The position numbers were made by a program, and so were the translations under genes. A stretch of DNA of 64,000 nt from Nostoc sp. CHAB 5824 (GTDB taxonomy: Bacteria; Cyanobacteriota; Cyanobacteriia; Cyanobacteriales; Nostocaceae), in assembly GCF_020829665.1 (NCBI RefSeq), contig NZ_JAIVFT010000002.1:248001-312000 (forward strand), given 5' to 3'. The stretch's first letter is position 1, and each line of letters begins with the position of its first letter. The notes under the pieces were generated by a model. It had not been told where the DNA came from. It was given only the letters and a program-made list of their open reading frames with translations, and did not search any database. This document shows positions 19,500 to 27,888 of this stretch, piece by piece.

Positions 19500-20336
19500 T
19501 TAGGAGTTAGAAGTTATGAGTTCTCCCCCTGCTCCCTTATCACCCTCGCCTCCCTCTTGCCAAGAAAATCGTGGGGCTAACCAGAGAACATCTAGCAAAA
19601 TGGTCAATGGCGCAAGGGCAAACAACGCCCAGAAAACTGCGGTAGAAACAAAGAAATAATTTCGCAGGATAAAAGTTAATCCGGCAATGCAAAATGCCCA
19701 AACTACCCGCCCAATTCGGGAATTGGGAATTGATCGCGGATCTGTAATCATAAATAGGGCGAACAGCAGTAAAGACCCGCTCATCAGTCGGTGCCAGTAA
19801 ACATCCCAAGTCCAACCCAGCCAAAGATTGCGAATCGCTTCTAGGAAGGAATAGGTACCCAAAAAAGCGGCTGTGGTGTCCCAGCGACCAATGCGCTGCA
19901 AAATCATGCCGCCAGTCCCGGCAAATAACAGCGCATACCACCACTCTTCACCCCACTGTCCCGGCGAAACCCAAGCATCGGAAGTCAGAATCAAGGCGGA
20001 AATGATGCCAAAATTAGCAGGGTTGAAGAAATGCTTATCACCGAATTTGAAAAGAAACTTGCTAGCGATCGCACTTGCTGCTGCTATTACCATTGTTGTC
20101 CAGTGATCAGCCCGCAACAGCAGGCTCAGACCCAGCGAGGTAATTAAAGCACTGCGAAAATTCGGCATTTGTTCTTTGCCTGTCGCCCATGAGAATATCC
20201 ATTGGGTTATTACACAAGTGGCGATCAATATCCCAATCAACTCTGGGCGCAATGTCCAGTCTCGTGTACCGATTCCCACGACTAGGAACAAGCCCAGAAA
20301 TGAAATTTGATAATCTCGTATATCTTTGAACAACAT
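19500..20336 (-). CDS. RnfD/NqrB-like integral membrane protein
   Basis: A 278-residue polytopic membrane protein with about eight hydrophobic segments. Motifs such as RSALITSLGLSLLLRADHW, SKFLFKFGDKHFFNPANFGI and MITDPRSIPNSRIGR match the RnfD/NqrB family (KHxFNPAxFG and TDPxTxP). RnfD and NqrB are subunits of ion-pumping redox complexes, but no other Rnf/Nqr subunit is in the window and I do not see the usual Ser/Thr flavinylation motif. It probably works as a separate membrane protein with the DUF2330 partner downstream. The last about 20 residues (GGEGDKGAGGELITSNS) come from a low-complexity repeat and look like a recent extension. Confidence 0.75.
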   Translation of the reverse strand: MLFKDIRDYQISFLGLFLVVGIGTRDWTLRPELIGILIATCVITQWIFSWATGKEQMPNFRSALITSLGLSLLLRADHWTTMVIAAASAIASKFLFKFGDKHFFNPANFGIISALILTSDAWVSPGQWGEEWWYALLFAGTGGMILQRIGRWDTTAAFLGTYSFLEAIRNLWLGWTWDVYWHRLMSGSLLLFALFMITDPRSIPNSRIGRVVWAFCIAGLTFILRNYFFVSTAVFWALFALAPLTILLDVLWLAPRFSWQEGGEGDKGAGGELITSNS

Positions 20337-20665
20337 TAATTTTTCATCAGTGTTTATTCGTAGATTTATCCTTAATTTAGATGAGTGGTAGGTTAAATAG
20401 CATTGCTCTTACAGATTTTTTACAAAATAGAGCGTTGACACTCTCCAGCCGACCTTTCTCAACTAACTTTGGAGTGGTGATTGCCATATCAAAGCGATCG
20501 CTTTGATGTTTGAACCTAAAAGGAGCGCTTGTATCTACAATTCTCTATTTGTACAGTGTGTAAGTTCCAGATATAAGCGAGTTAAGCTCTGGTTCCCACG
20601 CTTAACAGTCTTATATTAAGTAATCAGTGTAGTTATGCAAGATTACGCAAAAAAGAAAAAACTTT
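20337..20665. other. 329-bp intergenic region between divergent genes
   Basis: This is the shared upstream region of the RnfD-like operon (minus) and the polysaccharide deacetylase (plus). It contains one perfect palindrome with a HIP1 core at about 20493-20512 (CAAAGCGATCGCTTTG). I recognise no promoter boxes or operator with confidence. Confidence 0.5.
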
Positions 20666-21346
20666 ATGCAGTTAGCTCCTTTGTTCCCAATTTTCTACCG
20701 TATTCTCCAACCAAGTTTTCCTAACTGCCTTTGGACTGGAAATCCCAATTCTAAAGCGATCGCACTGACCTTTGATGATGGGCCCCATGCTCAATACACA
20801 CCCGAAGTTTTAGCAGTGTTAGATCGTTACAAGATTACAGCAAGTTTTTTTTGGTTGGGTGTTTGCGTCAACCGTTCACCAGCCATTGCTAAAGCCGTTA
20901 GCGATCGTGGACACTGGATCGGATTGCATGGTTACGATCATCGCTCTTTTCCCATGCTTTCTCCAAATGACCTGAAGGACAGTTTAGAAAAAACCCAAGC
21001 TGCCATCTACAATGCCTGCAACCTGCAACCTCAACAACTGCGAGATGTCCGCCCCCCCAATGGTTTATTTACACCTGCTACTTTAAAATTGTTTTTTCAG
21101 TGGAATTACCGCCCAGTAATGTGGAGCGTTGTACCAGAAGACTGGGTGCGACCAGGCGTAAGCACTGTGGTAGAGCGAATTATGCAGCAGGTGAAAAATG
21201 GTTCGCTGATTGTTTTACATGATGGTGCTTGCGGTGGACAAGATGTTGCTGCCACAATCCAAATTCTCATTCCGCAACTGCTACAACAAGGTTATGAGTT
21301 TGTGACTGTTGATACTCTGTGGCAGCAAGCTAAGACTAACCATTGA
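20666..21346 (+). CDS. Polysaccharide deacetylase family protein (NodB homology)
   Basis: A 226-residue carbohydrate esterase family 4-type protein. Motif 1, TFDDGPH, carries the catalytic base and metal-binding aspartates (about 35-41). Motif 2, HGYDHRS, carries the metal histidines (about 88-94). Motif 3, DVRPPNGLF, follows, then WSVVPEDW and the C-terminal LIVLHDG. These enzymes remove N- or O-acetyl groups from peptidoglycan or polysaccharide. No clear signal peptide is present, only a short hydrophobic N-terminus. The gene is monocistronic. The next open frames downstream are decayed. Confidence 0.9.
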   Translation: MQLAPLFPIFYRILQPSFPNCLWTGNPNSKAIALTFDDGPHAQYTPEVLAVLDRYKITASFFWLGVCVNRSPAIAKAVSDRGHWIGLHGYDHRSFPMLSPNDLKDSLEKTQAAIYNACNLQPQQLRDVRPPNGLFTPATLKLFFQWNYRPVMWSVVPEDWVRPGVSTVVERIMQQVKNGSLIVLHDGACGGQDVAATIQILIPQLLQQGYEFVTVDTLWQQAKTNH

Positions 21347-21410
21347 TTGTTACACATTTAAGCATAGATAAAGTTAATAATTCGCTCTAAATCAGGCTTT
21401 TCCATAAATT

Positions 21411-21596
21411 ATGCCAGAGCAGTTTCGTCTTATTGAGGTTCCCCTAGATGCGCCAGAGGCTGATGAGGATTTGGGAACAAAAGAAAAGTTTTGGTTTCGT
21501 CATCACGAGCTAGGTCGTTGTCTATTTAAGAAAGCTAAAGCAAGCTGCTGGACACCCTACTATGAAAACACTTTTTTTAGCTTGGCAAGATCCTAA
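21411..21596 (+). pseudogene. HipA-like kinase, 5' fragment left by an internal deletion
   Basis: The frame starts MPEQFRLIEVPLDAPEADED and runs LGTKEKFWFRHHELGRCLFK. From memory this is the N-terminus of a cyanobacterial HipA-like protein kinase family. After KKAK the similarity ends; the full protein would be about 300 residues. Just before the next start codon the DNA can be read in another frame as LLDTLL-stop overlapping ATGA, which would fit the original C-terminus of the kinase coupled to the downstream gene. So the middle of the gene seems deleted. The family call is moderate. Confidence 0.45.
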
Positions 21597-22320
21597 AAGT
21601 CGGGCTTGGCTTCCCATTGATCGCTTAATCATTTGACGGAAATAAATATCAATTTGTGTATACGCAAGGTGCTGTAGAGGCTCAGTCTCAGTATAAGTTT
21701 CAGCTATTATATTCCTTTCCAAATTTGAACAAGGTATATACATCGTTTGAACTGTTCTCCTTGTTTTCTAATCGATTAATGCGACGCTCTCGCCCAGACT
21801 ACAAAAATTATATTGAATGCCTAAATATTCCAGAAGGTGAAGACGATCCAGTTACCATCCTTTCTCGGAGTGGTGGGCGCAAGGTAACAGATTATTTTGA
21901 AGTTTTCCCCTGTCCAGAACCAGATGAAAATGGTTTATACCGTATCCATTTTTTTGCACATGGATTGCGACACCTTTCTGCTTGTGCAACTGAGCGAATT
22001 AATTAATTGCAAACGGGTGAACTATTACATTTAGCAAACGAATTTCAACATCCCTATGACCCGCGTGCATTGCTCTTATGTACTGAGGATTATTACATCG
22101 TAGGTTATTGCCCTCGATATATTGTGGATGATGTTTTTAAACTCAAGAACAAAAATTCAGAACTTCTAAAAGTAAAGTTGAGCGGGTTAATCCAGTACCC
22201 ACACCACTCCAACTACGTTTATTGTGCAATATGACCGCAGAATGGCATGAAGATTTTCGTCCATTTTCTAGTTGGGAGTATCAGCTTTTGGAGGCTGATA
22301 TCCCAGTGGGCTTATGCTAG
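21562..22320 (+). pseudogene. HIRAN-like domain protein broken by three mutations
   Basis: Starts ATG at 21562 (MKTLFLAWQDPKSRAW). Three lesions can be placed. One extra T at about 21629 breaks RLTFDGNKYQFVYTQG. A TAA at 22004-22006 replaces what should be a CAA Gln codon between ERIN and LQTGE. One missing A at about 22174-22176 breaks LKVKVERVNPVPTPL. Repairing all three gives about 250 codons ending EADIPVGLC-stop at 22320. The part LHLANEFQHPYDPRALLL, YYIVGYCPRY resembles HIRAN domains, which bind DNA ends or nicks and occur in helicase- and HipA-associated contexts. Clearly inactive now. Confidence 0.75.
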
Positions 22321-22323
22321 TTC

Positions 22324-23301
22324 CTAGAGTTGATGTGCGGCTAGAAAAGCTTCGACTTCAGCAGCAGTAGGTTGAGAAGCGATCGCACCTGGTTTAATGG
22401 TAGTCAGCGCTCCAACAGCACTGGCATAGGTGACGATGCGTTTTGCTGTTTCTGCGTCCCGCAGGCTGTGGATGCCATGCTGACTAAGTTGGTGGATGAA
22501 TCCTGCCAAAAAGCTATCTCCTGCACCAGTTGTATCAACTACTGGCATAGAAAACGCAGGTAATTTGCCTTCGTTCTCACCCAGACAATAGGTACAACCG
22601 TTTTCCCCATCTGTTACTAGTACTCCTTCAATTGAAGCCAGACGGTAAGTGATGGCTCCGGGATCTGCGGTTTCAAATAGCCATTGGGCTTCTTCTTTGG
22701 AGAGTTTGAGGAAATCCACTCGCTTAAATAACTCTGGAATTTTTTGATGAGCGATGTTTGGCTCGTCCCAAAATACAGGACGCCAGTTAACATCCAGCAC
22801 AATCTTCAGGTCGTAATGTTCTGCTAACTCTAGGGCACGGTGAATTGCCTGTTCACTTTCAGGATAGGCTAATTCCAGAGTACCCAAAACCAGAAAATCT
22901 GCGTCTTCAAACAGTGAATTTGGCAATTGTTTAGCTTGCAGGCGAGTATCGGCAAATTCTGCGGTGTCATACTGACCAAATCCGGCGAAGGTGCGATCGC
23001 CAGCTAGATCCCGTGTAACATAAACTTGCCGCGTTGGTGCTGTAGGATGGCGTTGTACCCCCGTCGTCTCTACACCTACATCTTGTAATAGCTTCACCAA
23101 TGCATTTCCTGGTTCATCTTCACCAACGGCTCCAATAAATCCTGCTGGCGTCCCCAGCTTAACTAAAGCACAGGCTACGTTAGCTGGTGCCCCTCCTGGA
23201 TAGGGAGTCCAGGATTTCACTTCTTCCAGCTTTAGCCCTAATTGATCGGCTAAACAATCAAACAAAACTTCACCGAGGCACAAAACACGGGGATTGCTCA
23301 T
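22324..23301 (-). CDS. PfkB-family carbohydrate kinase, probably fructokinase
   Basis: A 325-residue sugar kinase. The N-terminal sequence MSNPRVLCLGEVLFDCLADQ and YPGGAPANVACALVKLG is the PfkB signature 1. The C-terminal signature 2 is VVDTTGAGDSFLAGF, with the catalytic Asp in GAGD. Between them GEDEPGNALVKLLQDVGV, TRQVYV and TFAGFGQYDTAEF resemble plant and cyanobacterial fructokinases that phosphorylate fructose with ATP. It is single-copy in this window and convergent with the decayed HIRAN gene, whose stop is 4 bp away. Specificity for fructose is inference. Confidence 0.85.
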   Translation of the reverse strand: MSNPRVLCLGEVLFDCLADQLGLKLEEVKSWTPYPGGAPANVACALVKLGTPAGFIGAVGEDEPGNALVKLLQDVGVETTGVQRHPTAPTRQVYVTRDLAGDRTFAGFGQYDTAEFADTRLQAKQLPNSLFEDADFLVLGTLELAYPESEQAIHRALELAEHYDLKIVLDVNWRPVFWDEPNIAHQKIPELFKRVDFLKLSKEEAQWLFETADPGAITYRLASIEGVLVTDGENGCTYCLGENEGKLPAFSMPVVDTTGAGDSFLAGFIHQLSQHGIHSLRDAETAKRIVTYASAVGALTTIKPGAIASQPTAAEVEAFLAAHQL

Positions 23302-23663
23302 TTCATTTTAGATTTTAGATTTCGATTTTGGATTAAGAATTTACAGTATAAAATCTACAACAATTTTTGCTAATCTGTCGCCAGTCCTTCATAGAATTAA
23401 ATAGCAATTTTTACTAATCCATAACATCTATACGCTTCTGAATATCACCTACATACTCTAAATGTTTATACTAAGGTTCTACAAAAATTTTGTATAATAA
23501 AATACTAAAACATTTTCATGTTGATATTTTTGCCAACTTTAAATCCAAAGAAAATATTGACAATCGTATTACTGCTAACACTTGAAACCCCTCCCAACAA
23601 AAGAATCTTCTAGAATTAGAAAGAGCGATTAAGTACATATACCAAGGGAGGATAGAAATAGTC
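23302..23663. other. AT-rich divergent promoter region
   Basis: A 362-bp spacer between the fructokinase gene (minus) and the PedR-like gene (plus). It is AT-rich with no repeat. A GGAGG at 23646-23650 lies 13 bp before the ATG at 23664 and may serve as a ribosome site. A TATAAT-like box (GTATAATAAAATAC) occurs at about 23492. No gene seen. Confidence 0.5.
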
Positions 23664-23927
23664 ATGGCTGGTGGCAAGTCTGAGACCCCCGTTAGTCTGT
23701 CAGACAGAGAACTGCAAATTATCGACTTAGTAGCCGCTGGCTTAACTAACCAAGAGATTGCAGGAAAACTGGAGATTAGCAAGCGTACAGTTGATAACCA
23801 TATCAGTAATATTCTTACCAAGACCGAGACAGAAAATCGAGTAGCTCTTGTCCGCTGGGCTTTACAGTGGGGCAAAGTCTGTTTGAATGATGTCAATTGC
23901 TGTCTTCTGCCTAACCAGATCGAATAA
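23664..23927 (+). CDS. pedR: Small LuxR-type HTH regulator, PedR-like
   Basis: An 87-residue protein that is almost entirely a GerE/LuxR DNA-binding domain: LSDRELQIIDLVAAGLTNQE, IAGKLEISKRTVDNHISNIL, TKTETENRVALVRWAL. It lacks a receiver domain. The C-terminal tail GKVCLNDVNCCLLPNQ has two adjacent cysteines plus an upstream one. This matches my memory of cyanobacterial PedR (Ssl0564), a redox-responsive regulator controlled by photosynthetic electron transport through thioredoxin and cysteine. It is followed by a structured RNA candidate. The orthology call is from memory. Confidence 0.75.
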   Translation: MAGGKSETPVSLSDRELQIIDLVAAGLTNQEIAGKLEISKRTVDNHISNILTKTETENRVALVRWALQWGKVCLNDVNCCLLPNQIE

Positions 23928-23964
23928 ATAATTTATTAGTAGCAACGTAATTGCTCTGGTCTGG

Positions 23965-24120
23965 TATAATGGCGAGTCAATTTTGAGGTTTACTGATTGT
24001 TCCCCTCTTCACGCCTTTGTTTCAGTGTGAACATTCTACCAAAAGTTCCGAGTCCTTCACTCAGCCGGAGTTTATGTTAGTGGAGCCAGCTGACCCTCGG
24101 ACTCGGAAACTCTCAAGATC
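23965..24120 (+). ncRNA. Structured small RNA candidate (possibly 6S-like)
   Basis: A consensus -10 box TATAAT sits at 23965-23970. The transcript from about 23977 could fold with a closing stem pairing ATTTTGAGGTTT (23980-23991) to AAACTCTCAAGAT (24107-24119), allowing one bulge and G-U pairs. Next is a large unpaired region of about 50 nt, then a perfect 10-bp stem TTCCGAGTCC (24046-24055) with GGACTCGGAA (24099-24108), capped by a smaller TCAGC/GCTGA hairpin. A rod with a big central bubble is the general plan of 6S RNA, but I cannot confirm that family. No open frame of note lies here, and no T-run terminator is seen. Confidence 0.45.
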
Positions 24121-24325
24121 AGAATTCCTTTCCAAATTCAGGAGAACGGATTTAGAACTTACGCACAGGAGCATAGGGGCAGAGGAGAATAATTAATAAC
24201 CAATGCCCCATGCCCAATGCTTAAACTCAACAATCATCCACAAAAATTAGCAACAATTCAGTGGTGCAAGCGTTACATTTGAAAGAAATCTATGTTGCTC
24301 CATCGGCTTGGAGAGCAATATTCCA

Positions 24326-25027
24326 ATGAATACTTCTGCTTCTTTTCAGAGTGGCTCGTCTCCCTTTGAATTTTTTAACTTTGATCTTACGAAACCTGTA
24401 TCTGAGAAAGTTTCGGCCCCAGAATATCGACCCTTAGACTTTCCGCAACCCACACAAGATGCCGATTTACTCAGACAGCTATCGTTTATTCCAGGGTTGA
24501 AAGAAATTCTGATGATACGGCAGGTTCACGCCTTAGAACACGCTACTGTTTGGGTTCTTAGTGAATCAAAAAGTGCCTATCCTGCTAAAGGAGAACCTAC
24601 TAAGGTTCAACTAGATAACGAACTATTAAGTGGTTTGTCTACTGAGCAAGGATTCTATCTCTATGGTGAGGTGAATATTAGTGATTTGCGGCGTGCGGTC
24701 ATATTAGCTCGACACCGCCTCACCAGTGGAGAATGGGATTTGGCTGTACATCCCCGTTGCGGGACAAATTTATCAGTAGCAATGCTCTTAACAGCTGGAC
24801 TAGCTGTCGGTGTGCATCTGTTACTACCATTTCGACCAATCGAGCAAATTATAGGTTTGGGGTTAGCAGCGACGACAGCCGCTGAACTCGCACCTGATTT
24901 AGGTTCTATGGCACAGCGTTACTTAACAACTGCCATTCCTTTTAACCTAACAATTGAAAATATTACCCGTAGACGCGACGTTTGGGGGCGTGAGGCATAT
25001 TTTGTTAAAGTGGGCTGGCAAGAATGA
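24326..25027 (+). CDS. DUF6391 family protein with membrane segment
   Basis: A 233-residue protein. I use the ATG at 24326 (MNTSASFQSGSSPFEFF), preceded by GGAGAG at 24309-24314, rather than the upstream TTG. The middle carries the family hallmark RQVHALEHATVWVLSE, then ARHRLTSGEWDLAVHPRCGT, and a hydrophobic region SVAMLLTAGLAVGVHLLLPF. The C-terminus is NITRRRDVWGREAYFVKVGW. HALEHAT with the later histidines looks metal-binding, but the function is not known. It is monocistronic, downstream of the structured RNA candidate. Confidence 0.75.
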   Translation: MNTSASFQSGSSPFEFFNFDLTKPVSEKVSAPEYRPLDFPQPTQDADLLRQLSFIPGLKEILMIRQVHALEHATVWVLSESKSAYPAKGEPTKVQLDNELLSGLSTEQGFYLYGEVNISDLRRAVILARHRLTSGEWDLAVHPRCGTNLSVAMLLTAGLAVGVHLLLPFRPIEQIIGLGLAATTAAELAPDLGSMAQRYLTTAIPFNLTIENITRRRDVWGREAYFVKVGWQE

Positions 25028-25116
25028 AAAGAGCAAGAAGAAATGAGAGAGACAAAAAAAAATTTTCTCCCTAGTCTTCCCCATCTCGTCTCACTCCCTA
25101 CTTCTTAAAAAAAATT

Positions 25117-26112
25117 ATGAGAAAACTTTACTTCTTACTCCCCGGTACAGATGGCAAATTTGCCTGTGGTGGTCTTTGGGCTGAGTTAAAAGCACTTAAT
25201 CTGGTTCAGCAGTTCTGTAGTGCTGATGTTGTAACTTACCGCCAACGAGAAAAAGGTAAGCTTTTTATTGATGATTTGCTAAAAGAGAAAAGTTTAAGTG
25301 ATGTAACTTTTGTCATTAGTTGGGGATTTGATGTAGCTCAACTCGTGGCTAAACTTAAGCAATACAATGTTGTTTACCATGCACATAGTGCAGGTTATCC
25401 ATTTAGGCTACCTGCGAGTATTCCGATCATCACTGTTAGCCGCTATACAATGGGATATTGGGGAGAAAAATCACCCAATTCTCTCATTTATTATTTGCCC
25501 AATCAAATTTCTGATGAGTTTCAAAATTTAGGTCTGGAACGGGATATTGATGTTTTAGTTCAGGCTCGGAAGTCTTCTGAGTATTTAATTAAAGAATTGA
25601 TTCCAGCTTTACAAAAACGTTGTAAAGTATTGGTTGTTGACTCTTATGTAGAAGATTTACCTGGTCTATTCAACCGAGCCAAGGTTTATCTCTATGATTC
25701 GGCTGAGTACTGGGCACAACAGCGTGTTAGTGAAGGATTTGGCCTACAACCAATGGAAGCTCTTGCCTGTGGTTGCCAAGTATTTTCTAGTGTCAACGGT
25801 GGACTGGCAGATTATTTAGACCCTGGATTTAATTGTTATAAAATTGCTGGATATTCTCAAGAATATGATGTCCAACGTATTCTGAAGGTGATTGATTCTT
25901 CAATAGCTTTTAGTTTGTCTGAGGAGTTTTTGGCTGAATATCGAACTGAAAATATTATTAAGCGTTTCCAAGTTATTGTGAATGAGTTAAATGAGTTTTT
26001 TGACCACAAAATTCAGCAGCCATCTAATATTAAAAGTTTGACGAGAATACGTGTGGCAAAATTACTCGCTCAGAAGATATACGGTAAGCTGAGGAAGAAA
26101 TACTTTAAGTAA
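25117..26112 (+). CDS. Glycosyltransferase, GT4-like
   Basis: A 331-residue protein. The C-terminal half has the GT-B nucleotide-sugar binding motif VSEGFGLQPMEALACGCQV, with the conserved E-x7-E pattern, followed by SVNGGLADYL. The N-terminal half has a Rossmann start (MRKLYFLLPGTDGKFACGGL) and VVYHAHSAGYPFRLP. It presumably transfers a sugar to a lipid or polysaccharide acceptor in the cytoplasm. Position next to a dTDP-glucose dehydratase gene, separated by repeats, suggests a role in surface polysaccharide, but the clustering is loose. The acceptor is unknown. Confidence 0.8.
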   Translation: MRKLYFLLPGTDGKFACGGLWAELKALNLVQQFCSADVVTYRQREKGKLFIDDLLKEKSLSDVTFVISWGFDVAQLVAKLKQYNVVYHAHSAGYPFRLPASIPIITVSRYTMGYWGEKSPNSLIYYLPNQISDEFQNLGLERDIDVLVQARKSSEYLIKELIPALQKRCKVLVVDSYVEDLPGLFNRAKVYLYDSAEYWAQQRVSEGFGLQPMEALACGCQVFSSVNGGLADYLDPGFNCYKIAGYSQEYDVQRILKVIDSSIAFSLSEEFLAEYRTENIIKRFQVIVNELNEFFDHKIQQPSNIKSLTRIRVAKLLAQKIYGKLRKKYFK

Positions 26113-26114
26113 TA

Positions 26115-26340
26115 GAAACGTAGACGCGTAGAGGTGAGAGGGTCGCAGTCTTCTCACAAGGTGAGACGCTAAAAGCGATGGCAATTCCCGCCGTTAGCGA
26201 AGCGGTGTCTTCGAGCGTCTTGCCTTAGCGCTAGCGGTAGCGACGTAGGAGCGTCACCCCCGAACCCGTTGGCGCAGGCTCTGGTAGAGAAGGGCTTGCC
26301 ACAGGCTACCCCAGAGGTGCTGAGAAAACAGAGACAAGAG
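26115..26340. repeat. Cluster of Nostoc dispersed repeats
   Basis: The spacer between the glycosyltransferase and rfbB is filled with GC-rich dispersed repeats. It includes CAGTCTTCTCACAAGGTGAG followed by ACGCTAAAAGCGATGG, GTTAGCGAAGCGGTGTCTTC, and GGCGCAGGCTCTGGTAGAGA. The first motif recurs at 62762-62805 (GGTCTTCTCCCAAGGGGAG, ACGCTAAAAGCGATGG). No gene or terminator can be told apart inside. Confidence 0.75.
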
Positions 26341-26350
26341 AGGAAATTGG

Positions 26351-27412
26351 ATGAGTCGGCGGTTATTAGTTACTGGGGGTGCAGGGTTTATTGGGGCGAA
26401 TTTTGTCCATCACTGGTGTCAGGTTTATCCAGATGACCGAGTGGTGGTGTTGGATGCGCTTACCTACGCGGGAAATCGTCTGAATTTGGCGCTGGTTGAA
26501 GGAAGAGAGAATTGTCGGTTTGTGCAGGGGGATATTTGCGATCGCACCATCATAGACGAGTTATTATCAACCGAAAATATAGATACCATCGCCCATTTTG
26601 CTGCTGAATCTCATGTTGATCGTTCGATTCTTGGGCCGGCTGCTTTTGTCCAAACTAATGTGGTAGGAACTTTCACTCTGCTAGAAGCTTTTCGCCAACA
26701 TTGGGAGGGTAAAGCACAGCCATCTGATTATCGTTTCCTACACGTTTCTACTGATGAAGTCTACGGTAGTTTGGGCGCAGATGATGCAGCTTTTTGTGAA
26801 ACTACACCTTATGCTCCCAATAGTCCCTATTCAGCTTCAAAAGCCGGTAGCGATCACTTAGTGCGTGCTTATTACCATACTTACAATCTCCCCACCATTA
26901 TCACAAATTGCTCTAATAATTACGGCTCTTATCAGTTTCCCGAAAAGCTAATTCCTCTGATGTGCATCAACACTTTAATAGGTAAGCCATTACCTGTTTA
27001 TGGTGATGGTAAAAATGTGCGCGATTGGCTTTATGTGGGCGATCATTGTGATGCTTTAGATGTGGTAATCAATCACGGTAAACCAGGGGAAACATACAAT
27101 ATTGGTGGTAATAATGAGGTAGAAAATCTCAATCTGGTGCAACTTTTGTGTCAGATGATGGATGAATTAGCACCTGATTTACCAGTGCGTCCGGCAAAGC
27201 ATTTGATTACTTTTGTCAAGGATAGACCTGGACACGATCGGAGATATGCAATTAATGCAAACAAGATTAAAACTCAGCTTGGTTGGACGCCTTCAGTAAG
27301 GATTAATGAGGGTTTACGTTTAACAGTTGAATGGTATCTCAATCATCGTGATTGGTGGGAACCTCTGCTGTCTGCGGAATATCAAGCTTATTATCGTAAA
27401 AATTATCTTTAA
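26351..27412 (+). CDS. rfbB: dTDP-glucose 4,6-dehydratase
   Basis: A 353-residue extended short-chain dehydrogenase/reductase. The NAD site TGGAGFIGANF lies at residues 8-18. FAAESHVDRS, STDEVYG and YSASKAGSDH (catalytic Tyr and Lys) follow, then NNYGSYQFPEKLIPL and NVRDWLYVGDHC, which are diagnostic for RfbB/RmlB. It converts dTDP-glucose to dTDP-4-keto-6-deoxyglucose, the branch point for dTDP-rhamnose and other deoxysugars. Other rml genes are not in the window. Length is normal. Confidence 0.95.
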   Translation: MSRRLLVTGGAGFIGANFVHHWCQVYPDDRVVVLDALTYAGNRLNLALVEGRENCRFVQGDICDRTIIDELLSTENIDTIAHFAAESHVDRSILGPAAFVQTNVVGTFTLLEAFRQHWEGKAQPSDYRFLHVSTDEVYGSLGADDAAFCETTPYAPNSPYSASKAGSDHLVRAYYHTYNLPTIITNCSNNYGSYQFPEKLIPLMCINTLIGKPLPVYGDGKNVRDWLYVGDHCDALDVVINHGKPGETYNIGGNNEVENLNLVQLLCQMMDELAPDLPVRPAKHLITFVKDRPGHDRRYAINANKIKTQLGWTPSVRINEGLRLTVEWYLNHRDWWEPLLSAEYQAYYRKNYL

Positions 27413-27507
27413 CCCACATTCTGCAACCAATAATGTCACAATCGATAATTACTGTTGTGATTCACTCTGGCGCTGGAGGCATGATTTTTTGCGGCGTAAT
27501 AACCAAT

Positions 27508-27888
27508 TCACGAAAAACCTGATACATATAGATTTCTCGTAGGGGCACGGCATTGCCGTGCCCCTACCAACGTATTTGTATCATTATTAAAGTGAAATGG
27601 TATAAGACAATATCCCAGCGCCTTCATAATGGAATTGACGTTTTCAAGGCGCGGGTTGCCATTGCTGGATAAGGCTTTTTGTAATCCTCGGCGTGTCATG
27701 CCTGCTTGATCGGCTATCTCACTAATTCCGCGTACACGAGCAACGACGCGCAAGGATGCCAATAATGCGCCGGAATCGTTGTCTTCTGCATATTCCTGAA
27801 ATATTTCGGTCAAATAATCGTCAATTTCTTCCGGGTGGTTGTGAAAGTACTCTTCTTCAAATTCATCGAGTGTTCTAAATTTCCTCAC
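27508..27888 (-). CDS. HigA-like antitoxin (XRE family) with repeat-derived C-terminus
   Basis: A 126-residue protein starting at a GTG (27888). Residues 40-90 (ALLASLRVVARVRGISEIAD, QAGMTRRGLQKALSSNGNP, LENVNSIMKALGY) are the XRE-type helix-turn-helix of 'addiction module antidote' proteins. The N-terminal part is acidic (FEEEYFHNHPEEIDDYLTEI). Related proteins normally end soon after ALGY. Here a further about 25 residues follow, of which LVGARQCRAPTRN is a reading of the 29-bp palindrome at 27539-27567. A toxin remnant overlaps the 5' end. The antitoxin may now be an orphan regulator. Confidence 0.75.
   Translation of the reverse strand: MRKFRTLDEFEEEYFHNHPEEIDDYLTEIFQEYAEDNDSGALLASLRVVARVRGISEIADQAGMTRRGLQKALSSNGNPRLENVNSIMKALGYCLIPFHFNNDTNTLVGARQCRAPTRNLYVSGFS
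27539..27567. repeat. Perfect 29-bp dispersed palindrome
   Basis: Arms GTAGGGGCACGGCA and TGCCGTGCCCCTAC around one central T. It is a common Nostoc-type dispersed element and sits inside the 3' end of the antitoxin gene, extending its frame. As RNA it would form a very stable hairpin. Confidence 0.9.

Noticed and set aside
23516..23896. Minus-strand open frame over the PedR-like gene
   Set aside because: The plus strand encodes a clear LuxR-type HTH domain; the opposite frame is a shadow.
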